From Rhipidocladum racemiflorum (Eukaryota > Streptophyta > Magnoliopsida > Poales > Poaceae), in contig CM070579.1 of assembly GCA_036346355.1 (NCBI GenBank), positions 2,852,001 to 2,916,000 of the forward strand: DNA of 64,000 nucleotides. The letters are read 5' to 3'. A model generated the notes under the pieces. That model was given only the letters and a program-made list of their open reading frames with translations, was not told where the DNA came from and did no database searches. Positions 34,401 through 46,878 of the stretch are shown here, in pieces. Both the position numbers and the translations under genes were made by a program. Each line of letters starts with the position of its first letter. The first letter of the stretch is position 1.

Positions 34401-37081
34401 TGTAAAACATCTCCTTAGGGGCAACATTCCTATGTGTGGAAGACAAAAACTATTATGATCCTAAGTTGAATTAGACCTTTTGGTCGATTAATATGGTTTC
34501 CGCTTTAGGAACATCTTTAAGACTAGTTTCACATGCTCTAATACCTATTCATGTTATTTTGTTTACTTGTGCCTTAAATCCTTACGTGTGTGTATAGTAT
34601 ATGAAAGCATATTTGATTTAAGGTGCTAAGTGCAAACCAAGACTAATTATAATGAGCTTTACAAGATTAGGTGGTTTTGATCTATAGAGCTTAGACCAAC
34701 ATGTTTCTATTACGTTAGCATACATTTGAGCTATGTGGCCGTATACTAGTTTCATGTGTTTAGCATCAAAGTCCTTTACGAATTTAGTGCGAACTAAATC
34801 AAATATGAATTGTTCCGCATAATTGGATATATTATGGTCCTAAGGAGGCTTATAAACGGGTTCTCATAATTTTAAGAGATTAACGACTATAGTTACTACT
34901 ATATGAATTTTTATGACTAGACTCCAACTTACAAATAAAACTAAAGCAAACTGGAATCAATCGGGCATTTAGCTGAAATCGCTTTACTCCATATGGTTCA
35001 AACCATCTGCATGCCAACTAAAGAGCTATGATTTAAATGCTATATTAAGGATATAATGTATAGATCTATTAGTGTTAAAGATCTCTAGCTCGTCAAGCAA
35101 CAAGAACACGCACAATATATAGAATCAGTTACTAGTAAATCAACAGAAGAACCCATATGCAAAGCAACAATAAAAGGGAAAGCATCCGGACAGGAATTAG
35201 GAACAACAATAGGTTCGCAAGGAAGGTGGAAAGCAGAGAAGTACATAGGTAGGGGTTGACCAACTTCGGCATTTTAAATTGGAAATCAATTGAAATGTTC
35301 AAATCTTTGCTTCGCCTTCTTTGTATACATGCACCATGTAATGTGATTGGGTCATGATACTTTGGGTTTACTATAGTTCACTTATCCTAAGATCATGATT
35401 CTAGGAAATGATCAGGTTCATTTACTGACAGTCGATCTGGAAGTCACTAGGAAGGAAATTATGCCTAACGAACTGGGAGTTCTACCTTCTCTGTAAGTCT
35501 TCCCACTGTGAACCTGATGACCAGAAGAGATCATCCAATCAGTTCGGCTCCACCTACCAAGGAGTAAAATCCTTAATCTACAATTTCCACAGTACCATAG
35601 AACTTGACAACAAGACAGAGAGAAAAGAACAGGAAACAAGGAAGAACAACAGAAGCGCACGGCTCCATGGTGGTGGTTTAGGTATGCTTGCCTGGCAGCG
35701 AGGAGGGAAAAGGGGGTTGCGGCCGAATGCTCACACTGATGCTTGATGCGCTCCTGAAACCGTGGGGGTAGCTGTTGGAGCCGAAATAGCCTGAGGCGGC
35801 GGCGCGTCAAGGAGGAGCGGTGGCAGAAGGAGGCGTGCGCGGCGGTGACTAGAGAGTGGGTTCGACTTAGGAGGTCATGGCGGCTGGCATGGGGTGGGTG
35901 TGGCTGGCGGCAGGAGCAGAGGAGCTGTGGTGAGAACCGAGATGGGAGCCCAGAACCTCGCCGACGCTGCAGGAGGTGCCGGCCGAAGCTTCGGCGGCTA
36001 GGGCGGCAGCGCTGCTGTCCAAGGCGGCGGAGAGCGGAGGCGCTGGCGGCGGCAGGGAGAGCCGAGCTAGCTACCAGGGGCCGAGGAGCTGGAGAAGACC
36101 AAGGCCAGGCCAAGGGAGGGCCCAGTCGGAGCTAAGATGGCCCGAGGCGACGGTGAGGCGAAGAGGAGCTGCGGCGGCAGCGGGCACCTGATGGCAGAGT
36201 CCGATGGTAAGGGATAGTTCCAATTGAGTTGGGGGTGCTATTTGATAGTGTTTGGTGATGCTCTACGCTGGTTTAATTTGGGAGTGGTGCAACGAGCGAA
36301 GAGCTGGCCGTCCGGAAAGGAGACAAAGACAGAAAGAGCTTGGCGGTGAGCTTAAGCTCACAGCAATGGTGAAGAATGCTGGATCGGCAAGTGAAGGAGT
36401 GGGGAAGAATGGGGCGCCATCTGGGAGAGCAAAGGAGACAGAGGAAGGCCAAGGAGTGAATCCATAGCCAGCGTTATGTTGGCTCGGCCGGGAAAGAGAA
36501 GGACAATGGCTTGGTGGCTGGTCATGAGCGGCAAGGTGGTGATGGCAGGATGTGACCGGCCTCGTCGCAGCAGGCATGGGCGACACGATCGGTGGTTGGG
36601 CAGCTTGGACTGCAAGGAAAAGGCGGGAGCGTGAGCCACCGAGCTCGGCTTGCCTGCAGGCGCCGGGGTGAGCACGAGACAGAGAAAGAGGAAAGGAGGA
36701 GGAAGGAGATGACCAGGAGAGGTCGGGCGCGTGGGGTTGGTCCCACTTGCAGCGATATAGGAGAAGAAAGAGAGGGAACAAGCAGTCTGGATCTGCAGTG
36801 GGGTCGCGAGCCCACCGGGCAGCGATAGAGGAGCTAGACTTGTTGGTTTTTCTCCGGGACAACGACAAGAAGGCAACAAATCAAGGGTCAAATTTACATT
36901 GGTAAAAAGTTTTGGTACCATTTTACTTTTAATCTTTTACTCTTTACCTTTTTACTATTTTACTAATTGATTTCCTTTTTGAAACCCAAATTAAAGAGCT
37001 AAATTTATAAATTTAAGTTTTTGGCTCAAACAAAATTTTGGAATGCACATTTCCTGCTAGGCCCAATTTTGGGATGTTACA
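31455..37081 (-). mobile_element. Solo LTR copy C, complete
   Basis: About 5.6 kb, starting TGTAACATCCC at 37081 on the minus strand and ending CTCACG/CTCCTCAC at about 31455. AAAAC follows at 37082-37086. It contains the empty site for gypsy element 1 at about 31600-31612. Its GC-rich part has an open stretch of 231 codons at 35418-36113 (minus) that is not open in the other copies and is not considered a gene. Confidence 0.8.
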
Positions 37082-37086
37082 AAAAC

Positions 37087-39268
37087 TTTATATTTTAAGA
37101 CGATCCTGATTAGATGCCTCAATGCATCTAGGTTATTTAGATATTCAATTACAAAATCTAAACTGGTTGTACCATATAGATATCGTTGCAGAAATATCTA
37201 AGCAGATAAAAATGTCGAACGACATATACTAATAATAGAAGTTCTGCTGATGGGGTGTATGAAAAATATTTGGTTACAACAAGCAAGGCACTATTAAGTT
37301 ATTGCATTTAAGATGAACAAATATTAAGGATAATGTGAATGTAGCAATAGAAATTGCCGCTTGTTATTAGTTTGGAAATCAGGTGATGATTGGCATTCAA
37401 TGGCAACATAGAGCGGTAGCGTGTTAAATGGTTCCTTATTATCTTTGAATAAATGTCGGGTATGCGGATTAATTTCCATAAAAGTGAATTAATTCCTATC
37501 GGTTGTGATAGAGATGAGGTAGGCAAAATTGAGAAAATTCTATGTTGTAAAGTAGGTTCTTTCCCCATCAAATACCTTGGTATACCGCTTCACTATGATA
37601 AGATCAGACGGAAGATTTTCAACCTCTAGTTGACAAAATCATGAAGAGAATTGCGGGTTGGAGAGGCAAACTCCTCTCGTTGAGTGATCGGTTGACTTTG
37701 ATTAAGTCTTGTTTAGCTAGTATTCCTCTGTATCTTCTATCATTTTTCAAGTTTCCTAAATGGGCTTTGGACAGTTTTAATTCCCATATGGCTAATTGCC
37801 TTTGGAATGACTATGAGGGTCATAACAAACCCCACTTAGCTAATTGGCATTTAATCTGTATGGAAAAAGACTATGGTGGTTTGGGAATTCCTAATCTTAG
37901 GGACCTTAACTTATGTCTTTTAGCTTCTTGGATCAAAAGGTATTATTCTAAAGATAATAGACAGTGAAAAAGTTTGGTGAACTCCAAGTATAAAGTGGAT
38001 AATCCTAATATTTTTCGTTGCGATCCTGATCATAATTCTATTTTTTGGAAAGGGGTTATGTGGGCTGTGAACTCTATCAAATTTGGTTATAAATGGAGTC
38101 TAGGCAATGGTAATAAGATTAGGTTCTGGGAGGATATCTGGTTTGGTTCTTCCTGCCTAGCTATCCAGTTTTGGGATCTTTATGTTCTGATAAATGAGAA
38201 AGGGGTCACGATTGCAGATATTTGGGATGGTTCAAATATTAAATGCACTTTTAGAATATCTTTCTCTGAAAAAATGATGATCAGATGGTTTAATTTGGTT
38301 GAAGTGGCTAAAAGTATTAAATTTACTGATGATGAGGACGTTTTGGTATGGCAATATAATAGCAATGGTGTGTTTTCTGTCAAATCCTTGTATGCTATCG
38401 TTAACTTTAGGGGTTTTTGCCAGTTTATATTCCGGCAGTTTGGCAACTAGTTGTTCCTCCTAAAGTTCATTTTTTTCTTGTGGCTTCTTTCTCATAATAA
38501 AATCATGACTAAAAACAATATGTTGAAAAGAGGGTTAGACAAAGGGAGATTATGTAGCTTCTGTGATGAAAATGAAACAGTACTCCATCTTTTTCGATTG
38601 TGTGGTAGCCAAAAGTATTTGGGATGTTGTTGGTTCTTATTTTAACATGAATATTGGTTACAATTACGAATCAGTGGCTCGCTTTTGGTTAAGTTATAAA
38701 AGAAATGCTGCTCTTAACACAATTTGTGCTTCTGTTTTATGGAGTCTTTGGAAGAGCAGAAATAACTTGATTTTCATTGCTCAGAATTGGTCAGATGTGA
38801 GAACGATATGGAGAAAGGTGCTTCTATTTTTTAAGAATTGGAGTCCTTTGTACAAGAAAGAAATGGTAACTCAGATGGATCAATTTTGCCATCATCTGGA
38901 GAGCAGGATTAGATCCCCACTGCTTCTACTGCCGGTTCCTGGATGAAAGTGACCAAGCTAGAAGATGAAGTGGACAAAAACTACTCAAGGAGCAATTCCG
39001 AGGATTTGATTTCACTCTCCTCTTATTTTGATGGTTTAGCTAAATGAGAGGTTGATGGGTCCCTATTTATTTTGTTTTCACCTGTGAACTGTTAGTGTGG
39101 TGAGTTTTGTTATTTGGTCTGTGGAGTTTTTTTTTTTTTGAAGGTCAGGTGGTTTAGACCTTGTGTTGTGTTGGTCTGTCCTTGAATTATGTACTGCTGA
39201 ATCCAGTTTCTTAAATAGGAACTGGGACATCATCTTTGTGATGTCCTCTTTATCGAAAAAAAATCTCA
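37087..39268 (+). mobile_element. L1-type LINE, 3' fragment, copy L3
   Basis: Same layout as L1 and L2; sequence close to L0. It ends with TTTATCG plus eight A residues before the MITE. Confidence 0.8.
37453..38946 (+). pseudogene. LINE ORF2 C-terminal half, copy L3, broken
   Basis: Starts MSGMRINFHKSEL at 37453. One G is missing at about 37611 (CAGACGGAAG, others CAGACGGGAAG), so the frame resumes at 37641. TGA after DNRQ separates it from 37974-38450, which reads FRCDPDHNSIFWKG through WQYNSNGVFSVKSLYAI without a break. The zinc-binding region follows in 38451-38645 and 38563-38946, with a shift inside the HLFFDC segment. Confidence 0.8.
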
Positions 39269-39270
39269 TA

Positions 39271-39529
39271 CTCTCTCTATCTAAATTTAAATAATGTATT
39301 TTCTCTTAGCATATAGTCCAATTTTTTTTAAAAAAAAATAACTAAATTATCCTTAATTATTATCTATAAATAATATATTTAATGTCTGTATGTAGAGAAT
39401 ATCAAGTAAATATAGATATGTATAAGGAATATAAAAGGAACATTACATTAATTTGTATTAAAACATAATCACTTTATATATGTAGACAAAATCGTTGAAT
39501 ACATATCCTACTAATTTAGATTGATGGAG
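39271..39529. mobile_element. Stowaway-type MITE, copy M3
   Basis: 259 bp with TA at 39269-39270 and 39530-39531. The left end reads CTCTCTCTATCT (one C to T change). Confidence 0.85.
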
Positions 39530-39758
39530 TACCATATACGATTTACTTCAATGCATTTTTACGCTTTATCTTATCGCCGATCGGTCATAATGGTAGCTGT
39601 ATATCTCATCGCAATTTTGCATGCCTTGGTACATATAGAATGCCTTGGTACATATCCGAATTGTTTTATTGGAAATCACCGAAGAGATGGGCTAGTTGGA
39701 ATTATATAGACAAAAACTAAGATTTATTATAAACTTCCTGCCGACCAAGAGTCGGACG

Positions 39759-40296
39759 ATGCCCGACCTCGCTCGCGTCATCGCCTCCTTCCCGTTCTAC
39801 CATAGCCGGATGTCTCGGTCATCGCCTTCCGCAACGAGACCGTGGGTCGCTGAAGCGCCGCATCCACAAGGCGGCTCTAATGGACGCGCCGAAGCCGAGC
39901 GCATGGCCGCGTGCTCGGGCGACGGAGATGGAGGACGACCGCCGCCGCTCGTATCGCCGAGCCCGCCTCGGCGTGTTGGAGGTGAAGGTCACGCTCAAGC
40001 CGGGCGGAGGTGGGCAGCTGCGACGCGGCAGCAGGGCGATGGCGGTGGAGCTGCACGTGGAGGGCGCGAGGCGGGCGTCTTTGGCGGACATCCGCCTTTG
40101 TCGGACGGTGTCATGGAGCCGAGGCAAAGCGAGCCTCCTCGACATGCCCGAAGCCGCCGCTTGCCCGAGGCGACTACCGCCGAGTTCGACGAAGGCCATG
40201 GACGAGGCGCGGTCGCTACGGGCGCACGGCTTCCAGCCCGGGGACATCATCCACGTCGTCCCGGCCGCTCGGCCGGGCGCCGGCGCGCGCGAGTGA
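39759..40296 (+). pseudogene. Ubiquitin-like two-domain protein, copy 4 (many indels)
   Basis: The most disrupted copy: MPDLARVIASFPFYHS at the start, then indels at about 39805 (TAGCCGGATG for TAGCCCGGATG), 39845, 39890, 39915 and onward. Pieces of all motifs survive in rotating frames, ending in a clean C-terminal block (FQPGDIIHVVPAARPGA) with TGA at 40294-40296. TATATAG lies at 39703-39709. The density of indels against an almost unchanged overall sequence fits poor consensus quality at least as well as true decay. Confidence 0.55.
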
Positions 40297-40383
40297 GACG
40301 GGGGTTTTTGAGGGGTTTTTGGAGTGGGAGAGTGTGTGGTGTGGCCTCCCGCTGTGCTTTGCCGATCGAGGCTTGAAGGAATA
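40297..40383 (+). repeat. 3' flank of ubiquitin-like copy 4, cut by the inversion junction
   Basis: The flank follows the usual sequence to GGCTTGAAGGAATAG and then stops. The next bases belong to the inside of the large LTR in opposite orientation. Hairpin and LTR end are missing. Confidence 0.8.
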
Positions 40384-43300
40384 GGTGGAGCCGAACTGAT
40401 TGGAGGATCTCTTCTGGTCATCAGGTTCACAGTGGGAAGACTTACAGAGAAGGTAGAACTCCCAGTTCGTTAGGCATAATTTCCTTCCTAGTGACTTCGG
40501 ATCGATTGTCAAGAAATGAACTCGATCATTTCCTAGAATCATGATCTTAGGATAAGTGAACTATAGTAAACCCAAAGTATCATGACCCAATCACATTACA
40601 TGGTGCATGTATACAAAAGGGCAGAAGCAAAGATTTGAACATTTCAATTGATTTCCAATTTAAAATGCCAGAAGTTGGTCAACCCCTACCTATGTACTTC
40701 TCTGCTTTCCACCTTCCTTGTGAACCTATTGTTGTTCCTAATTCCTGTCCAGATGCTTTCCCTCTTATTGTTGCTTTGCATATGGGTTCTTACGCTGATT
40801 TACTAGTAACTGATTCTATATATTGTGCGTGTTCTTGTTGCTTGACGAGCTAGAGATCTTTAACACTAATAGATCTATACATTATATCCTTAATATAGCA
40901 TTTAAATCATAGCTCTTTAGTTGGCATGCAGATGGTTTGAACCATATGGAGTAAAGCAATTTCAGCTAAATGCCCGCTTGATTCGGTTTGCTTTAGTTTT
41001 AATTTGTAAGTTGGAGTCTAGTCATAAAAATTCATATAGTAGTAACTATAGTCGTTAATCTCTTAAAATTATGAGAACCCGTTTATAAGCCTCCTTAGGA
41101 CCATAATATATCCAATTATGCGGGAACAATTCATATTTGATTTATTTCGCACTAAATTCGTAAAGGACTTTGATGCTAAACACATGAAACTAGTATACGG
41201 CCACATAGCTCAAATGTATGCTAACGTAATAGAAACATGTTGGTCTAAGCTCTATAGATCAAAACCACCTAATCTTTGTAAAGCTCATTATAATTAGTCT
41301 TGGTTTGCACTTAGCACCTTAAATCAAATATGCTTTCATATACTATACACACACGTAAGGATTTAAGGCACAAGTAAACAAAATAACATGAATAGGTATT
41401 AGAGCATGTGAAACTAGTCTTAAAGATGTTCCTAAAGCGGAAACCATATTAATCGACCAAAAGGTCTAATTCAACTTAGGATCATAATAGTTTTTGTCTT
41501 CCACACATAGGAATGTTGCCCCTAAGGAGATGTTTTACAAACAAGGGAAAATAATATGTATGGCCCTAGCTTAAGATGACACTGAAATAAACTTTAGCAA
41601 GAAGGGAACTAAGCTTACATATAACCTTGCTCTTAATGCACCTATAATTAGAATATAAGTTAAGGTGTAGAAATAAGCATTAGTATTAACACTTGTAAAA
41701 TCTGCATTTAAATACCTCTAGATCAGTACTAGCTAGTCTTGCGAAATAGTTCATTTGCATGCAACGTATGATTTAATTTGCATAAGTCGTAATGCTCCTT
41801 TAGTTGAAAAACGTCTCGGATAGAAGTAGAATGTCGCGGAACTAACTTTAAAACACTCTTAGTGATACCCCCAGCTAGTCCGTGAAAAAAATGGTTAAAG
41901 AACTCTTTAAAGTGTAGCCGCAAATGTAAAACGAAAATTGAATAGTTATCGCATAGATTTTATTAGCACTTAAGCCTTTTCGGTAGCCCGTAGAATAACC
42001 CGTCTAAATGAGAATGTTAAGAAGAATAGCCTAGAATCACTCCCTAGTATATAGACTACCATAATCTGGAGAAATATTTAATTTACTTCTTGCTTTGCAT
42101 CTGAATCCTGTTAGAGCGATAACCCTAAGTTATATGATTGTCGATAGTGTATGTTATGAATAGTTAAGCGTTAGCTAGTCCCTAGCCAAAATGTTAATGT
42201 CGTAATAATCATCTAGAACCTGTAGGTTTAGCCGGTAACTATAATCCAAGTAAATGCCTTTTAATATTAAAGGTCGGTACTACCGGAACTCGAGAACGGT
42301 ACTACAGAAAGTTGTAATACCGCAATCCGAGAGTCGGTACTCTTTTTGCCTTATTGGAGTTTACCTTATTGGAATTTGTTCTTTTTTATGTATCGCGATA
42401 TGACGAGTAGAGCCTGACGTAGCCGACGCTGCCTTTGAACGAGTCCAAACGCGTACTCGATGACAACTCCGACCTCGACAACATGAGCTACGACTTCGAT
42501 TTCGTTGTAAACAACGTATAGCAAGGCAAGCACCCTTTGAACATGTTGATCCCAGATTTTGAAATGTTTTCATCAATGTTTTTAATGCATGCATTATGTT
42601 AGTAAAATGCTAATTTGTGGTTAATGGTAGCTATGACCCTCAATTGTGGATATCCTTAATCAATATTGCCATGTGAACCTTTGATAACTCTAGGACATGG
42701 ATTAACACATGAATATGTGAAATGGGTATATGCGCTTAATAATCATTCATGCTTAGCCATGCTTAGATGAGATGTTTAGTTCTTGAAAAACTTAAAAAGG
42801 TTGAATATGACAAAGAAGGATACTGGTAGTTTAATAAAAATGAAAAATAAAACTATGATTTGGACGCGGGCGACTTATTGGCAATAGCCGGTTGTGTGAG
42901 GGTGTGCTTACACGTAGTTAGGGGGAGATTGTCGCCCGGGTCGGATTAAGGACCGAACTCAGTGTTGTATGATCCAAGATTACCCGTACAACCACAATGC
43001 CGGTATGGGACGGCTATAACCAATTAAGTTGCTTAAAACTGGTTTTGCATGTTGGAAGGCCGTAGTAGCACGGGCTGTTCCTGCGGGATTGCTCGAAGGG
43101 GTGCCCTCACCGAGGTGTTGGGAATCACGCCTGCCGATGCAACGGTGTACGCTTTGCTATGGGGGAGAAATGGATGGCAGGGATGGACTGCCGTGTGAAG
43201 GATTTGTGTTGTGACTTGGGTGCGTTGTTTCTTCCGCCATAGCAAAGGTTAACGTCACCGGGCTGGTGCAAAACCTGGGTTGAGTAATGTAAAGGTTATA

Positions 43301-44221
43301 TATGATTTTTCCCTGGCGACACACCAAAGGAAGTGTGTAACTAAGCTTTGCAAAAAGGGAAGTCATTATTTGTGGGTAAAGCTGTACCACTCTGCAGAGT
43401 TAAAACTAATCGATTAGCCACGCTCTCGGTTATGAGCACTTGGTGAACTTGCACTAGTTAGAAGGTGTTTTAATAATTTTTGCTAAAATGTGAAGATAAA
43501 ATTTGAATAGAATTTACCCCGCAGATGAGCCAACATTTGACATTTGTTGGCAATGTTGGACTCAGCTGTTGTGCCTTGTGTGGGCAAATATAGCGGTCTT
43601 TGTGTCTAGGTCGATGTTGGTGGTTTGTGCCATGTGTTGGCCTTTGGATGGATAGTGGATACGATTATGATCTGTTGAGATATGTTGATAATGATGCTCA
43701 TTACTTTACTTATTTACCAAATGTTTTATGACTTATGCTTTTGAATTACTATTCAGTATTTACTTTAAACTTCGTTTTCTGCAATCAACCGTAGAGACCC
43801 ACTTTGTATCAGCTTGCATATATCATAGGTTCTGCAAACACTTCAAGTCTTGCTGAGTACGCAATGTACTCACCCTTGCTATCGTTGTTGTTTTTAGGTG
43901 AGCAAATAGAATATCTCGAAGGATCGTGCTTGACGCAGGTTTCGGGGTAATGACGATGATTTTATCTAGAGTTTATACCTTGTCAGTTGCCTGAGGGATT
44001 GGATGGGCACACTACAAGACTTCTGTTTCTCTCCGCTGCAATATTATTCTAACTTGTAAGGCTATCCTGTAAAATAGCTATCTTATTGATAATGATATTT
44101 TGTATGGTTATGATTTCCATTTGTATGTGCGTGCTAGCTCTTGATCCAGGGACTAGCACAGAAGCACATTAGAACCTGTCTTTACGGTATTAATCGCATC
44201 GTAAAAGGGAGGCTCCTCACA
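40384..44221 (+). mobile_element. Solo LTR copy D, inverted and 5'-truncated
   Basis: LTR sequence on the + strand, starting inside the LTR (GTGGAGCCGAAC, matching the reverse complement of about 35540-35552) and running to its true end CTCCTCACA at 44221, followed by the target duplication GTTTT (44222-44226). About 1.5 kb of the LTR's 5' part is missing. It also lacks about 270 bp at 42340, where GAGTCGGTACT joins CTTTTTGCC, relative to about 14533-14803 in copy A. Confidence 0.85.
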
Positions 44222-44783
44222 GTTTTATAGCACTTTCATCTCCTTTCTTATTATAATATTGATGGATTCTAAAATAAAATACATTTCATTCCGTCCTGAA
44301 AGGTTTTATGTGCTGATTTATCGCTATCACTTTATCCTCATACCCGAATGAGAATACCATATGCAGCTTTGTTTCTTGAATTATAGAGTGATTAAGTCAT
44401 CGTATAGAGTTGATTAATTCATCGTATATAGTTGATTAATGTATAAAATAGACTCTATACACTGACTTAATCAACTCTATAATCCAAAACTTAATCTCAA
44501 ACTCAATTCTTATCATATTAAAACTTGTCGTTCTTTCGATTCACACTTGCACTCGGACACCATATTAAGTAGAACATGACTACAAACTTAATCTCAAACT
44601 CGATTCCTATCATATTAACTAAACATAAAAACTAATACAAGATCAACTCTTATAGAACTAGGATTAAACCGCGACAGCGAGCACGCATGTTCCGTCTATT
44701 CCTTCAAGCCTCGATCGGCAAAGCACAGCGGGAGGCCACACCACACACTCTCCCGCTCCTAAAACCCCTCAAAAACCCCCGTC
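44222..44783 (-). repeat. 3' flank of ubiquitin-like copy 5 (inverted) with hairpin
   Basis: Reverse complement of the flank in the direct units; hairpin at 44380-44483. No coding potential. Confidence 0.6.
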
Positions 44784-45337
44784 TCACTCACGCGCGCCGG
44801 CGCCCGGCCGAGCGGCCGGGACGACGTGGATGATGTCCCCGGGCTGGAAGCCGTGCGCTCATGAGCGACCGCGTCTCGTCCATGGCCTTCCCGTCGAACT
44901 CGGCGGTAGTCGCCTCGGCAGCAGCGGCGGCTTCGGGCATGTTGAGGAGGCTCACCGCTGCCTCGGCTCCATGACACCGTCTGGACAAAGCGGACGTCCG
45001 CCAGCACGCCCGCCTCCGCGCCCTCCACGTGCAGCTCCACCGCCATCGTCCTGCTGCCCGCGTCGCTGCTGCTGCCCACCTCCGCCGGCTTGAGCGTGAC
45101 CTTCACCTCCAACACGCTGGAGGCGGGCTCGACGTACACGAGCAGCGGCAGGTCGTCCTCCATCTCCGCGTCGCCGAGCACGGCGGCCATGCGCTCCAGC
45201 TCGGGCGCGTCCATTAGAGCCGCGCTGTGGATGCGGCGCTTCAGCGCGGCCACGGTCTCGTTGCGGAAGGCGATGACCGAGACATCCGGGCTATGGTAGA
45301 ACGGGAAGGTGGCAGTGACGCGAACGAGGTCGGGCAT
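44784..45337 (-). pseudogene. Ubiquitin-like two-domain protein, copy 5 (inverted)
   Basis: Minus-strand start MPDLVRVTATFPFYHSPD at 45337. TATATAG, read on the minus strand, lies at 45392-45398. It is open for about 115 residues through TVAALKRRI, LPLLVYVEPASS, VLEVKVTLKPAEVG and HVEGAEAGVLADVRF. It then shifts near 44990, where CTGTCGGACGGTGTCATG of copy 3 reads TTTGTCCAGACGGTGTCATG. The C-terminal block (FDGKAMDE, FQPGDIIHV) follows in other frames. Together with copy 3 it shows what the N-terminal two thirds look like when undisturbed. Orientation is opposite to the other five copies because of the inversion. Confidence 0.6.
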
Positions 45338-45571
45338 CGTCCCGGCCCTCTTGGTCGGCAGGAAGTTTATAATAAATCTTAGTTTTTTGTCTATATAATT
45401 CCAACTAGCCCATCTCTTCGGTGATTTCCAATAAAACAATTCGGATATGTACCAAGGCATTCTATATGTACCAAGGCATGCAAAATTGCAGTGAGATATA
45501 CAGCTACCATTATGACCAGTCGAGGCGATAAGATAAGCCGTAAAAATGCATTGAAGTCGTCGTATATGGTA

Positions 45572-45830
45572 CTCCATCAATCTAAATTAATAGGATATGT
45601 ATTCAACGATTTTGTCTACATATATAAAGTGATTATGTTTTAATACAAATTAATGTAATGTTCCTTTTATATTCATTATACATATCTATATTTACTTGAT
45701 ATTCTCTACATACAGACATTAAATATATTATTTATAGATAATAATTAAGGATAATTTAGTTATTTTTTTTTAAAAAAATTTGGACTATATGCTAAGAGAA
45801 AATACATTATTTAAATTTAGATAGAGGGAG
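45572..45830. mobile_element. Stowaway-type MITE, copy M4 (inverted unit)
   Basis: CTCCATCAATCTAAATTAA at 45572 and its inverted counterpart ending GGGAG at 45830, with TA at 45570-45571 and 45831-45832. Confidence 0.85.
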
Positions 45831-45832
45831 TA

Positions 45833-46878
45833 TGAGATTTTTTTTCGATAAAGAGGACATCACAAAGATGATATCCCAGTTCCTATTTAAGAAACTGGAT
45901 TCAGCAGTACATAATTCAAGGACAGACCAACACAACACAAGGTCTAAACCACCTGACCTTCAAAAAAAAAACTCCACAGACCAAATAACAAAACTCGCCA
46001 CACTAACAGTTCACAGGTGAAAACAAAATAAATAGGGACCCATCAACCTCTCATTTAGCTAAACCATCAAAATAAGAGGAGAGTGAAATCAAATCCTCCG
46101 GAATTGCTCCTTCAGAGTAGTTTTTGTCCACTTCATCTTCTAGCTTGGTCACTTTCATCCAGGAACCGGAAGTAGAAGCAGTGGGGATCTAATCCTGCTC
46201 TCCAGATGATGGCAAAATTGATCCATCTGAGTTACCATTTCTTTCTTGTACAAAGGACTCCAATTCTTAAAAAATAGAAGCACCTTTCTCCATATCGTTC
46301 TCACATCTGACCAATTACGAGCAATGAAAATCAAGTTATTTCGCTTCTTCCAAAGACTCCATAAAACAGAAGCACAAATTGTGTTAAGAGCAGCATTTCT
46401 TTTATAACTTAACCAAAACCGAGCCACTGATTCGTAATTGTAACCAATATTCATGTTAAAATAAGAACCAACAACATCCCAAATACTTTTGGCTACCACA
46501 CAGTCGAAAAAAAGATGGAGTACTGTTTCATTTTCATCACAGAAGCTACATAATCTCCCTTTGTCTAACCCTCTTTTCAACATATTGTTTTTAGTCATGA
46601 TTTTATTATGAGAAAGAAGCCACAAGAAAAAAATGAACTTTAGGAGGAACAACTAGTTGCCAAACTGCCGGAATATAAACTGGCAAAAACCCCTAAAGTT
46701 AATGATAGCATACAAGGATTTGACAGAAAACACACCATTGCTATTATATTGCCATACCAAAACGTCCTCATCATCAGTAAATTTAATACTTTTAGCCACT
46801 TCAACCAAATTAAACCATCTGATCATCATTTTTTCAGAGAAAGATATTCTAAAAGTGCATTTAATATTTGAACCATCC
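45833..46878 (-). mobile_element. L1-type LINE copy L4, 3' part (inverted unit)
   Basis: The LINE 3' UTR and zinc-binding region on the minus strand. It stops at CATCC (46874-46878), the target site of gypsy element 2, and continues at 55832. Confidence 0.85.
46155..46878 (-). pseudogene. LINE zf-RVT region, copy L4 left part
   Basis: 46155-46652 is a 165-codon stretch with FFLWLLSHNK and CSFCDENETVLHLFFDC. 46653-46886 holds the part just upstream (ISFSEKMMIRWFNLVEVAK) in another frame and is cut by the gypsy insertion. Sequence agrees closely with L0 and L3. Confidence 0.8.

Noticed and set aside
35418..36113. 231-codon minus-strand ORF in the GC-rich part of solo LTR C
   Set aside because: The matching regions of copies A, B and F are not open in the same frame, composition is Ser/Arg/Pro/Leu-rich low complexity, and it lies inside an LTR.
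40635..40853. 72-codon ORF (MNISIDFQFKMPEVGQ) found in copies A, B and D of the large LTR
   Set aside because: It is kept because the LTR was copied recently, not because of selection; copy C is already broken (ACTTCGGCAT) and there is no recognisable domain.
43029..43245. Short ORFs on both strands in LTR copies A-D and G (MLWRKKQRTQ and MLKTGFACWK types)
   Set aside because: Opposite-strand shadows within an LTR with no family match and frame changes between copies.
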